Source: Rotaria sp. Silwood1
Lineage: Eukaryota > Rotifera > Eurotatoria > Philodinida > Philodinidae
Assembly (NCBI GenBank): GCA_905250075.1
Contig: CAJNOP010000031.1
Span: 1,767,098 to 1,831,097 of the forward strand
Direction of reading: 5' to 3'
Length of the DNA stretch: 64,000 bases
Shown: one piece after another, positions 1-16,371 of the stretch
How the letters are laid out: the number at the start of each line of letters is the position of its first letter
How positions within the stretch are numbered: position 1 is the first letter of the stretch
Notes under the pieces: generated by a model
Databases searched by the model: none
Told to the model about the DNA's origin: nothing
The model's input: only the letters and a program-made list of their open reading frames with translations
Made by a program: the position numbers and the translations under genes

Positions 1-627
1 ATTACAGTCATCGATAGATTAAATAAATTAGGGCTCGTGAATTTATGGATGATTGTCCATAAAAGAACAGTTTTGATGGAAATTTGTCTATAATTGCTTG
101 AGTCTAAACTTCATTTCTCTATTGATAATTGCAATTTATAAAACGGTGAATCACATGGGACACATTCTATTCAAGCATAGAATGTCAACATGTATAATGG
201 ATGAAATCATGAGGTTTATATTTATAACTTCCTCAAAACCTAAGCCTTTCGATAACAGGCATATAGTGCTAATAGTTCATATGAATTCTTTATAAGATGT
301 ATAAAGACGAGATCTAGCAACTGATTTACAATAAAGGAGAAAATACCAGATTTGATTTGCTTCAATGCAATTGGAATTTATGTGATTTTTGGAAGCTTTC
401 TCTCTTGCTATCAATAAATCTGACTTGTTCTGTCTGGCATTCTTTTGATCGAATCTCAATAGTTGTTTTTGGTTATAACATACTATAATAACTGATAACA
501 TCAATTCGATTCCATCAAAAAAAAAATTCATTCCATTTAAGTTTGAAATTTCAATTGAATTTTTGTATCCTTTATTTTGTAACAAAATAAATGATTTGTA
601 TTCTTCAATATATATTATTCTATTCAG
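1..627. other. AT-rich non-coding stretch, probably an intron of the PTPDC1-like gene
   Basis: No exon can be supported here. A frame is open on the minus strand at 277-585, but it shows no family resemblance and no clear splice borders. The exon at 628 begins after a TTCAG acceptor, so this stretch is most simply the tail of an intron whose upstream exons, including the phosphatase domain, lie outside the window. Confidence 0.4.
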
Positions 628-1563
628 GTAATATTTGTATGTGCTGCTCGTTTAATCGAATTATGTACAGGCTATGTGATAGATACAATTTTAGTTACTA
701 TTAATCGTCGAAAAAATGATAAACCTGTATTTGTTCGTGAAAATCTCCAAAGATTAACTGAAGAAGAAAAAGCGACATGGTTGGATTTTGCACCATCATT
801 TTTCTATGAACATGAACGTCTATCACATAATGATTTTAGTCCCTATAAACAAATAATTAAGTGTATGATTACGTCAATTCGAGAAGATTTTCTTACATCA
901 GAACAACAAACGAAAATTTTTTCATGGAAACAAAAAATAAATAAAACAAATAATGGTATTGATGAAATTTTTGAAGAAACTGATCCATGTGTAATCAGTG
1001 GACTCTTATGGTCATGGTTAAGATTATTAAAAGTAATAAAACAAAATTTTTTATCCAGTAAAATAAAATAATCATCCTTATTTTAGTATCCAGTTATTAC
1101 AAATGAAGATTTTCAATTATTTACTAAAACAGACGTTGAAGAACCATTAAAAGTTTTATCCAATTTAAATAAAGTAATTTAAAAGTTTTTTTTTTGAAAA
1201 TTTTGTTTTTTTAAACATATATATATCCATTTATAGTTTCAACGTGGTACAATTGAATTACTTGCAAAAATGTTTGCTTATATTCGTCGATTTACTATTG
1301 ATAATGAAGATCGTTTATTAGTTTATTGTATAATACATTTTCTTACTCATCGTCCATTGGTTGATACAAGTGAATTCAAACAATTAACAATAGGTTATGA
1401 TAAAATAAGTTTATTTCTTACATCTGAACAAGCAAATTATCAAGATAAAGCACGACAAAGTACTATTGAACATATTGTTAGTAATGCTGGTCTAACTCGA
1501 GAATTATTAGAAAATCTTGAAGTATTTTTCATTGGTGTTGCGAATCAATTTCAACAAAATTAA
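628..1563 (+). CDS. PTPDC1: Protein tyrosine phosphatase domain-containing protein 1 (PTPDC1)-like, C-terminal part
   Basis: Three exons are visible: 628-1032, 1087-1173 and 1237-1563 (TAA). All have GT-AG borders and join in frame to about 272 residues. The family call rests on a C-terminal block: DPCVISGLLWSWLRLLK is followed across the intron by PVITNEDFQLF, matching the 'DPF..CSLMWSWVEQLK-EPVITKEDV' segment I recall from human PTPDC1. The next exon matches the 'GQHQTI..VLHCIVNL' segment with GTIELLAKMFAYIRRF. PTPDC1 proteins are dual-specificity-type phosphatases linked to cilia and centrosomes. The catalytic CX5R domain would lie N-terminal to this part and is not in the window, so activity cannot be judged. 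The first visible residues (VIFVCAARLIELC) match only weakly. An AATAAA lies 136 nt after the stop. Confidence 0.72.
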
Positions 1564-1698
1564 TCATTAATATTTTAAAAAAACAACGAACAATTTATTT
1601 TTATGAAAAAAGAGTTCAGATGCTTTTATTTTTTTGACATGCTTACCGGTGGTGTGCATTTCTGTACTTTTTGATGTTTTGTTGTATTTGTGGTTTGA

Positions 1699-1704
1699 AA
1701 TAAA
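1699..1704 (+). promoter_or_regulatory. Putative poly(A) signal of the PTPDC1-like gene
   Basis: AATAAA hexamer about 136 nt past the PTPDC1-like stop codon, the first good hexamer on that strand. In DNA this AT-rich a chance match is quite possible. Confidence 0.3.
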
Positions 1705-3300
1705 AGAAACGAGCAAACGAACAAGCCTAATCGAATATCTTCAGATAAATTTTAAATTACTATTTATAGTAATTTAAACTTCAAGAAACAGCTAGAACTT
1801 TCGACAACAATCTTGATTATTAAATTAAGATAAATAACTCAATCGTAAGGCACTTTGTATTGTCTTGAGTAAAAGATGGAAACTGAATCATCGAAAACGT
1901 TATTATTTGGAACTAACTGAAGACGAATGAAGACTCATATTGAAGATTCAAAAACTTTTCTATTATCACGAGACATTCATCTTTCTAATAAAGTTCGAGT
2001 GAATTTTTAGTGATTAGCTGTTCTCTAGATCATCACGACACGAATTAGAAACATTGTTACAACTAAAAACATGCAAAGTACGGAGGTCGAATGTGTACCC
2101 GAAGGACTATATAAATGTTATGCTTCGCATCACATTAACTGTGATAAAAATGTATATCTACATTTGCTATTTATAATTTAGATTTTAAGTTTAAACAGCT
2201 GAAAATTTTCGCCCTTTTATACTGTGATGAAGCTTTTCCAGAAATACTTTAATTGTGAAATCAAGTATGGGTCATGTCTTTATTTTCAATGAAATGATTG
2301 TCGTTTCTGTATTTTGTTCTTAGATGGTAATATCAAACAAACTCTAAATGTGACATAGCACAGCATAAATTGCATCATTCACGTACGATATATAAGTGAA
2401 GTAATATTTTGCATACAGTTGAACAGAAAAATACTCAAAAAAAATCACGCATAACGTTTTACTGAAGTAAACGATGTGCAAAAAAACGTTTATTTTCATC
2501 TATTCTGTCAAAAATGACAAATTAATTAAATCTCCTCAGAAATGAAGGATTTAATTGAAGTAAAATGATTGACAGTTATAACTCAAACTATAAACATTGT
2601 AAATTTTCGTACTATGCTTCAATTATGAACTGTCTTAAAAACAGTGTGAACTCTCACGCTGCAGTAATTTATTTGAGTACTTATTTTCATTAGAAAACTT
2701 TCGAGAAACAATTTCACTTCAAATTATTCAACATGATGATAGACAGATATAACATATTAAAGAAGTACTGAACGATCCTTCATATAACTGAGAGAAAAGT
2801 GTAGATTCAAAAATTCGTCTTTCTTACATGTGTCTAAATATGAAGCGTAGATTTTTTTTTCTATTTAAGATATTCTTATAAGAAAGTTGAAAAGCTGACT
2901 ATTCAAAAACGTTTGTTATTTACTATTCCCCTTGATAGTTATAACTGAAAAGTTTCAGCTCAACAAATTTTAGCTCCGACGGTTGTATCTTTACTTTAGA
3001 TCATATTTATATTTTTATTCGCTTTTATATCTATTATAATTGAGATCTATTTTTCAAAGACAAATGATAAAAATTTGATCTGTGTTCTAATACTTTTCAT
3101 AGTCATCAATCAAAATCAAACATATTCTTTTGCACTATGTTGTTACCTAGAAAAGAAACTTGTAAAAAACACATGGAAATGCATTTAGTTATTTCTGTAT
3201 TACCAATTTAGCAGCAAACGTTATTGAACCGACTATCTAAAAGATAGGATTCATTTTTGAGAACTCGACTAAAATATTACACATCCTAAGCATATAGTTA

Positions 3301-3637
3301 CGACTTTTTTCAGTTCAAGAATCTTATTATTGAGTTGTTTCATACCAGAATTTAATTGACTCATCCCTAAATTTAGTTGAGTCATCTCCGAATGAGCTTA
3401 ATTTATTATTGCATTCAGATCAGTCATTATTTTGTTTAAATGAATAATATTTTGGTTAATTGATCGGAGTTCCCTAGCGATGGCTCCAAGTCTTTTATTA
3501 TTTGCAGATGAGGAGAATGATTGATATGAATCAACATGTGCTTCGGTGTATGATGTTCGATTAGATATGTTCTCGTCGATCATTAATGACGTTTGTGGAA
3601 TATTTATAGATACTGTTCGATTACAAAAAGCAAACAA
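3301..3637 (-). pseudogene. Possible relic of a coiled-coil gene
   Basis: On the minus strand a frame without a convincing ATG opening (first internal ATG at 3583) runs to a TAA at 3398, then continues in the same frame for about 30 more residues. The residues are strongly coiled-coil in character: LRSINQNIIHLNKIMTDLN before the stop, then MTQLNLGMSQLNSGMKQLNN after it. The repeating M-x-x-L-N pattern across the stop suggests one former coding segment with an acquired stop, or an exon whose splice border I cannot place. I do not recognise the family. The opposite strand is also open at 3546-3884 with a hydrophobic stretch, so chance is not excluded. Confidence 0.28.
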
Positions 3638-6389
3638 AAAACAAAAGAATAATTATCTTTCAAAGATGGTCAACGATTATCATTATTATTTATGCGAGTC
3701 CACTATCAAACAAACGTTGCTTTGTGCTGCTACATTGCTCTTTATAATATTAGCGACATGTCATATCCTATTTTTATTTTGTATCTATTTTGAAATAAAT
3801 AGTTTTATTGAAAGACATAAAAGAACAATTCTCATAAATTCTTATCAAAATGATTACGATTGGAAGAAAGTCGAACAATTTTAATGCTTGGAAAAATAGC
3901 AAGAGAAATAAATCAAATTGCTTATTGAGGCGAAAATCCAAGATGCATTCGTGCGTGTTCCAACTTCTTGACGATCATCATTTATTAATACAAACTTTCA
4001 CGAATAAAATACCTACTGATCGATTTCAAAGAGTTATATCGATTACTATTTTTGGTTACGATCAACACTTTTCCACTTCAATATCATGTATGCCGCTGAA
4101 TGCAGTTTATAGTGAACTCGATCTTGTGTTTGGATAAAGAATATTATTGAACCGAATAAATGCTTTCTCTTGTTAATGGACTGAATGAAACTTCAAAAAC
4201 ATTTGCATAATAAAGACTCCTGATTGTACCAGTTGGGAGGTGCAGAACTCATGAGAGAAGCTCAGCTTCAAAGATAGATTTCAATTGATTTGAGCCTGTA
4301 TTGATCGATTCATGTGTAGTTTTATCAATTGAAACTCTTTATTTTTAAATCGACGAAGAACGATTGAAATCTAATGAAATCTATATTCAATGTTGAAAAA
4401 TCAGATTTTTCTGTTATCTTACGCGGGAAATCTTTCTTGCAAAAGAAAAAGAAATAAAGTCCTGACCAGACCATCTATGATGAGCCCTGTTGAGTATATT
4501 TAATCTCAATAAAATGACTTCTGGTTACTTTGCATAACGATTTGAACTTAACGAAATATAAATTAGATTTCGAGAAAAAAAAGTACTATCGATCAAAGTG
4601 CAACACGTAACATGTAAAGTTATTTTCAATATTTTATAATACATGCAAGCTTTAAGCTTTTATTGAAACATCTTATTAAAGAAAATTATCAAGTATACGA
4701 AAGATGAGCACGGCGAAAGTTAAGCACGGAATGATGCGCACAAAATAACAATATATAGTTTTGACAGCGGAAGATGATTATAAAAATATATAAGAGAAAA
4801 AAATCAAAACTTATATTTCGTTTTCATAATTACATGTACATATGCGGTTGTAGTCGTCCTATATTTAATGAACTTCAAAAAACTAGTAAGAGTGTTTGTC
4901 GGTTTAATGATCTCAAATATATGAATAACCATCTATTATCATTGCAACTGACCTTTTCCAATCGAAGTGAATTCAATTATAGAACACATGTTTGAGTATC
5001 ATTGACAAAAAATCTACTCTAGTATCAAACAGTTGTTCTCTTTCATTTTGAATTTGAATAGTTTTGTTGATATGCTCTGCATGATATTCAACCAACATCA
5101 AACAAGCTAAATCGATGAATTAAGATATTTCTTTTCCTCCACAAAGTTGATTTTCATCAAAAAAATGATGTTTTAGATAAAAATTAACGACCATCTCGTC
5201 TGGAGATATTTACTTGACAAAAATAGTAATACATCTGGAAGATTTTGTCAGAAACTTTTTAAAATAATTCTGGAGCTGGTTGAACTAAACATTAGAATAC
5301 ACATCATGACAATTATGATAGCAGACATCATCAATCATTAATTATATCGTGATAAGTACGATTCAATACGTTCTGACGAGTATATACCAATGTTATATAA
5401 TATTTGTCTTTTTATGTCGATTTAAAACGATATTCAAGACAAAAACTTCTCTGGTCTTTCTCTGAAAAGTAATTTTTGTGTTAATCATCAAACTTCGGAC
5501 AAAAGCTTTTTCAAATACAGTTCATTGTAGAGAGAGACGTTTTTGTTCTTTATTGGAGCATTTTATGCTCCTGCACATGAGGTGAAGGAATTTTTTCAAT
5601 AGACTCTAGTTTTGTTTTTGAAAACTTCTAGTGGTTTTTTCAAAATTTGAGAGGTTTCAATGCTTCCCAAAAATTGAAGAGAGCAACAATAAAAAAAACA
5701 CCTTTCCCCTCATTCGAAAAAGCAAACAGTTCTCTTTCAAATAAAACAATCCCGAATTCTACATTTTGAAGTATACTAAAGAAATATTTGTGCGAATCGA
5801 CAAACCGTTTAGCGTCTTGATTTTTGGAAAAATCTGCAATGCTGAGGTTTAGTGAGATAAAAAAAAATTCGTATGTTTACTTTTATGTGACTAACATTTG
5901 TGAAAAGTTTCAAAGAAATCTCGAGTACTATATCGAACATCAATTTTGGAAGTGATGAGAGACCTTAAATAAATCAATAAATATTATTTAATTCTTTGAC
6001 AATAAATCAATGAAAAATATTTCTATATATCTGCATCTGTTTTATTTTTTTTTGTTTAAGTTAAGAATTTTATAATTTTTTTGGGTTCATTTTGTGTTAT
6101 ATGTACTTCAAGCATGTTTATATACAGCAGATGAACCAAGCAAAAAAAAATACAGAGATAGACGAAGAAAAAAACAGAAGTGAACAATTTCAATAGACAG
6201 GACACAAGAGATAAACAAAAAGAAAAAAAATCTTTGTTCTTTTTTGTTGCTTAATGGAAAGAAAAAAAATGGAATAGAAGATGAGAAGCAAGATAGAAAA
6301 GATAAACAAACAAAGAGAATACATCCAATGACAGAAATGAAATAGTATATAATACTCAATCGGAGTATTATTTCAATGGTTTCTTTCAA

Positions 6390-11610
<5,221 letters not shown>

Positions 11611-12834
11611 ATTATTTTTTTTTATTTGGATTCAATTCGACGTCGTTTCTTCATTCAAAAGATAGATTTTATTTTATTGTAATCTATCTAAAATAAAATA
11701 AAAAAAATAAAAAAACCATTTTAAACAAAGTCATGAAATAATCGTCAGTTGTCTAACGTCGCATCCTTTTTTCACTCTTTTTTTTTTTTCATCATCATTT
11801 CTACGGTCAATATACTGGTTGACATCTATTCAACCAATAAAAATAAAGATGAATACCTCTCGGATTCTGTTCTTTAACATATCTATGCATATTTGTTATT
11901 CAATATAATATGTAAATATATATATAATTTATAAATTATTGTTTAATTAATTTTTTTTATCATTAAACTTTTGTTCTATAAAGAATAAATTCTTTTTTAA
12001 AAGGATTACACCCAATAGAATAAATAAAGAGGTCATGTCAATAAATTTTCGTTTGTTGAACATAAGAGCAGATGTTCATTTAATTTAATTGCTTTACAAA
12101 TTCTTCTTTTAGATGACTATAAGAAGTTGTCTTAGAGTCCAAGAAAGGATATTCATTTTATGAAATCTTTTTTTTTCTATGGTAAGAAAAGATGATTAAA
12201 AAAAAAATCAAAATTTTGTCGCTTTTCTTTTCTTTATAGAATTAAAGTGAAATTTGTTTGTGATTCTTTTGTATTTATCAGGTATGTGTGTAATGTTTTA
12301 TTGACAGTGTTTCATAGACAAGAATAGATATATCTCTAGTCAATTCTTTATATAATAAAATCGTGATTTTGATGAAAAGTAAAAGAATATGTGATGCTAA
12401 TTATTTTTTATCTGAATTAAAATCATCTCTTAATAATAATATTTTATAATCATGTAGACATGAAGTAGTCTAAATAACAGGTGATCGAAAAGTAAATAGA
12501 TTATAAATGTTCGATGATTTTTCTAAAGCTTTTTTAAGGAACTTATTGTAATCAGAACTTTGTGTCCTTTTCAAATATGAATTCAAATTTTTTGTAAGAC
12601 TTTTAGTTTAGAAATTATGCATCGACCTTTTATAAGTCGATAAAATATGTGTGAACGAACTTCAGCACTTCAAACAGTGCCTAAAGTAGATACAAAACTT
12701 ATTTCAAATACAGCGAATGAAAAAACAAATATTTCTCAATATAAAATGGTATATATGAATGATTACTTAGTTCTGACAAGAGCACGTTTTCAACTGATTA
12801 ATCAATGTTGAGTTCCGACTTTGTACATCAAACA

Positions 12835-13210
12835 GATCCCAAAAGGATAAATTCTCTTAGGCTTTCTGTCTAGAGTTATAAACATTTACCTGGCGTTTTA
12901 GACTATAGCATAATATATACCAATAAATCTAATAATAGTATTTCTATCTTTAGTTTCATCCACAGAGAGATCATTTTGTGAGTAGAATATCTTGAAAATT
13001 TTAGCATCTTTTGTTTATCTACAAATATACCTATCGTTAAATGGAATTATAGGTCTCAATAGCATCATTCCATTTAGTGATATATAACATGCCGCAGGCT
13101 AAAACTCGAGTTAAATACCTATAACTCTTGAGAGAAGATCAAAGTGAACTTGTTCTTTTGGAGTTTTTTTTATAACTCACTGGAGTGTAGCGTATGCACA
13201 GTGTTCGAAC
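12835..13210. repeat. Palindromic repeat, copy 2, of the family seen in PAP intron 1
   Basis: The left half reads, as reverse complement, GCTAAAATTTTCAAGATATT then CTACTCAC and CTCTGTGGATGAAAC, matching copy 1 (GCTTAAATTTTCAGGGCATT, CTACTCAC, TTCTGTGGACAAAAT). The right half (ATAACTCTTGAGAGAAGATC ... CACTGGAGTG) matches the end of copy 1 (ATAACTCTGGACGGAAAATC ... CACTGTAGTG). The two halves are inverted relative to each other. The copy is diverged and shorter than copy 1, and its edges are approximate. Confidence 0.5.
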
Positions 13211-14435
13211 TCAATCAGCGAGTATTTTAATATTCTCAATGTCTATAGAAAAGTGATTTGTAATGTGTTAGCTCGATCATTTCTTAATAATTGTGCTGAA
13301 ACTCTTGATTCTCATATCACTTTGTAGAGAATAATGTTGTATTTAATTTTATGCAAACAAATTGATAATATAGGATATGCAGAAAAAAAATTTTCAATCT
13401 TCTCCACCTAAATTTAATTTATGGACTTCTAAAAGGTCGGTTCAGAAGTCTTACAACAATGTTGAAACCATATTTGAAAAGAACACAAAATTCATATTCT
13501 AATCCAATGTTTTCAAATTTCTGCTGGCTTCCTAAAAAGGTTGAAAAATGAATGATCATTTTGTCTAGTTACTTTTTTGATTACTTGTTATACTACTATT
13601 GAATGTCAGAAACGCATACATATATAAATATATAATTGATTGATTTTTTTAAAACGTGATCTTTGCTTCATATCTTAGCATGAAGAGAATAGAAAAGAAA
13701 CACAAGTTATCATTTCTGTGTACGCACGTTTCGTAAAAATCATCTAGCACACCTATGATTTTATTCAAAAGACTTCTTCGATGTCAAATGAAAAGTCTGC
13801 TTATGCATTTCTATCAATATTGTCATCGATCATTAACTTTCTAATTTGTTGTTCCATAAAATTTGATAAATATTGACATGTAGAGGAATAAATAAAAGAC
13901 AAAAACAGAAGCGAATGATCAAGTATTTTTTTGCCTTTGTCTATATATATATATATATGAATGCATCGAGTAGATTTCTCAAGAATCATTACTCTATTCA
14001 AACTATTATTTCTTATACAAGTAGCCATAGTGATATCTCATCTTTTTTTTTCTTGTTGTACATACAAAAAAAAAAGCATGAGAGTAATGATTAATATACG
14101 CAAGTCTGTAGTACTTTATAAATAGCCAACAAAGAGAAAAAGAAATAGAAAGATATGTTTTCAAGATGATGCTACTAGTTCAGTGTATATTGATCCTGTC
14201 ATCTGATATTGTTCTTAGTATTCGCATATACTTATGTATTGTTCCTATTGCGTCAAGTGAAAAAGAATAAGTAAGATGAGCTTATTTTGGCAAGAATATG
14301 TTGACAGGAAGCAAATTGCCCATAGGCTCATCATCATATTCGTAAAAACGTATTCAATGTATAATCGATAAGAAATTTGTCAACACTGAACAATATGATA
14401 TATTCATCTATAAATATCTTCTTACTTTTCTTTTC

Positions 14436-14438
14436 TAG
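14436..14438 (+). promoter_or_regulatory. 3' splice acceptor in the Ena/VASP leader
   Basis: A pyrimidine-rich tract ending TTCTAG lies 60 nt upstream of the Ena/VASP ATG. It suits either a 5'-UTR intron or a spliced-leader trans-splice site. I found no convincing upstream donor by eye, which slightly favours the latter. Confidence 0.35.
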
Positions 14439-14498
14439 TCTCTACCATTCTCATCTATATCATATTTATTTAGTAATAATAAAAAATCTCGATCAATA

Positions 14499-15773
14499 AT
14501 GGTAGGTAATAATCCTAAAGAAGATATTTTAACAAGTTGTAAAGCAACAGCAATGATTTATAATGATATACAAAAAAAATGGTTACATTGTGCATCAAAT
14601 GGTCCAGCTAAAATTCAATTATTATATTCATGTGAAACTCAAACATATCGTATTGTTGGTCGACAAATACAAGATCATGAAGTTGTTTTAAATCATTCAA
14701 TAAGTAAAGGTATTAAATATAATCAAGCAACACCGACATTTCATCAATGGCGTGATCAATCATCTGTTTATGGTTTAAATTTTTCATCTAAACTTGATGC
14801 ACAAGAATTTGGTATAACAATGATGAAAATTCTTGAAAATGTTAATGGTTCTACTAATAATGTATCAATTCAAATGATCAATAATGGTGGAGCAACTCTT
14901 CCATCATCGTCATCATCTTCAATGAATAATAATATGCCATCATATAAACGTCAATCCAGTCAACCTCCTTCAACACTTCCACCAACAGCAACGATGATGG
15001 TACCTGTCAATTGTACTTCCTCCTCATCGTCGATTTCTGATGCACAACAACAGCAACAATATTCATCATCACCTTATGCTAGCCATTTGCGTCAAAATTC
15101 AAATTCTTTAATATCAACACAATCTGCAATAAATAATAATTATTATAGTCAACAACATCAATCAAATGAAGAGGAGGAAACAAATTATGCTCTTATATCA
15201 GATTCATATTCATATTATGGTGATAATTCTACTAATAAAAATAATAGTATACCACCAGCACCACCATTAAATTCAACAATGTCTACTTCTAATAGTGTTC
15301 CACCACCTCCACCACCACCACCTCCATTACCCAATGGTTTTGGTAATGGTTCACCACCTGCACCTACATTATTACTTTCTAATACTAATGGTGCTGGTAA
15401 TACTAACACAGGACGAAAAACAAGTACAACAACAAATGTTCCACAAATGGATTTAATGTCTGAAATGGCAGCGAAATTTGCTCAACGACGTAAATATATT
15501 GATGAAAATGAAAAAAATGAATCAAATAATTCAATTAATAATAAAACTCCATCAAAAATAACAGCAACAACAACAAATTTACCACCGGCAACAGCTGGAC
15601 CTGTAACAACATCACCACGTGTTGGACGAAAAACAACTGAAACAAATTATATATCAAGTGATTTGGAAAAACTCAAAATAGATATATTAAATGAAATACG
15701 TAAAGATATTGAAAAAGCTAAACAAGAAATTCTTAATGCTATTCTTGATAATCAACAACATACAAAAATTTAA
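14499..15773 (+). CDS. ENAH: Ena/VASP family actin regulator
   Basis: A single open exon of 424 aa. Ena/VASP proteins bind actin barbed ends and profilin and promote filament elongation at leading edges and adhesions. The N-terminal EVH1 domain (about 10-118) shows IVGRQIQDHEVVLN, KGIKYNQATPTFHQW and VYGLNFSSKLDAQEFG, nearly the family consensus, and binds FPPPP-type ligands. A low-complexity Ser/Asn/Gln linker follows, then a proline run (about 268-277) for profilin and SH3 binding. MDLMSEMAAKFAQRRKY resembles the F-actin-binding LMEEM..LARRR segment. The C-terminal coiled coil LEKLKIDILNEIRKDIEKAK is the tetramerisation motif. The ATG is supported by its distance to EVH1, as in homologues. 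The lack of introns is notable beside its intron-rich neighbours. The G-actin-binding motif is not obvious. The RGS gene follows on the same strand 598 bp later. Confidence 0.93.
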   Translation: MVGNNPKEDILTSCKATAMIYNDIQKKWLHCASNGPAKIQLLYSCETQTYRIVGRQIQDHEVVLNHSISKGIKYNQATPTFHQWRDQSSVYGLNFSSKLDAQEFGITMMKILENVNGSTNNVSIQMINNGGATLPSSSSSSMNNNMPSYKRQSSQPPSTLPPTATMMVPVNCTSSSSSISDAQQQQQYSSSPYASHLRQNSNSLISTQSAINNNYYSQQHQSNEEEETNYALISDSYSYYGDNSTNKNNSIPPAPPLNSTMSTSNSVPPPPPPPPPLPNGFGNGSPPAPTLLLSNTNGAGNTNTGRKTSTTTNVPQMDLMSEMAAKFAQRRKYIDENEKNESNNSINNKTPSKITATTTNLPPATAGPVTTSPRVGRKTTETNYISSDLEKLKIDILNEIRKDIEKAKQEILNAILDNQQHTKI

Positions 15774-16371
15774 TCTCTTTTATTGTCCATCTCTTTTACA
15801 TTGCTATTTTTCTACGGCATATCAATGTTGTTTTCTGTCTGTGTTCGTGTGTGTGTGTCACTCTAGTGGTTTTCTTTTATTTGCGCATTCTTTAAAAAAT
15901 AAGACGAAATTAAAAATGCACTAATCGATAATACAATGATATAGTGATGAACAAATATTTTTTCTTCTGCTTCTTTTTCTTTCTTTTTATTTATACTTCT
16001 TAACATATGCTAATTTGTTTTGTAAAAAAACAGAGCAAAAAAGCATATGGCATGACTTTAAAAAACTCGTGCTTTTTTTTGTCAGATGTTTCATTTCTTG
16101 TTTATTGGGGCGGCTTTTTTCCTCTCTACTATTTATTATGTCTTGTAGCAAAAATTGTTCCTATTCTCAATTTGTATCTCAATAATAATATTTGTTTTTT
16201 CTTTCTTTCTTCTTGGTATCTAATACTATTCTTATGTATATTGAATAATAACTTTTATGTATCATGCTCTTATTATCTTTGAAAACAAACACAAAAAAAA
16301 ATATACCATTTAATAATACATTTATATTATGATTTTGTTTCATATACTTTCAGAAAATAAAATCAATATAA
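15774..16371 (+). other. Short spacer between Ena/VASP and the RGS gene
   Basis: It holds the Ena/VASP 3' UTR and the RGS leader. A CTTTCAG acceptor ends at 16353, 18 nt before the RGS ATG. Small open frames here are T-rich and look like chance. Confidence 0.5.
16351..16353 (+). promoter_or_regulatory. 3' splice acceptor immediately upstream of the RGS start codon
   Basis: CATATACTTTCAG is followed 18 nt later by the RGS ATG. The very short leader and the same-strand upstream gene suit trans-splicing of a spliced leader, but an ordinary 5'-UTR intron is equally possible. Confidence 0.35.

Larger units (their letters stand above)
1564..6389. other. Gene-poor intergenic region
   Basis: This lies between the 3' ends of the convergent PTPDC1-like gene (+) and poly(A) polymerase (-). 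It is AT-rich, with frequent stops in all frames. The only coding-like signal is the coiled-coil frame at about 3300-3640 (-). A short perfect hairpin (GGAGCAT/ATGCTCC) sits at 5555-5571. Nothing else could be recognised. Confidence 0.6.
11611..14498. other. Divergent intergenic region between poly(A) polymerase and Ena/VASP
   Basis: About 2.9 kb containing the promoters of two divergently transcribed genes and one palindromic repeat (about 12835-13210). A short TA microsatellite lies near 13943-13957. No reading frame here has codon use or motifs like the neighbouring genes. Confidence 0.6.

Noticed and set aside
277-585. 102-codon minus-strand open frame
   Set aside because: No family resemblance, no splice context, and it lies in what is best read as an intron of the PTPDC1-like gene.
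5555-5571. Perfect 7-bp hairpin GGAGCAT/ATGCTCC
   Set aside because: Too short to carry meaning alone in DNA of this length; no linked feature.
15215-15409. Gly-rich minus-strand frame
   Set aside because: Antisense shadow of the Ena/VASP proline run.
15691-16282. Phe/Leu-rich small plus-strand frames
   Set aside because: Shifted frame of the Ena/VASP tail and T-rich 3' UTR sequence.
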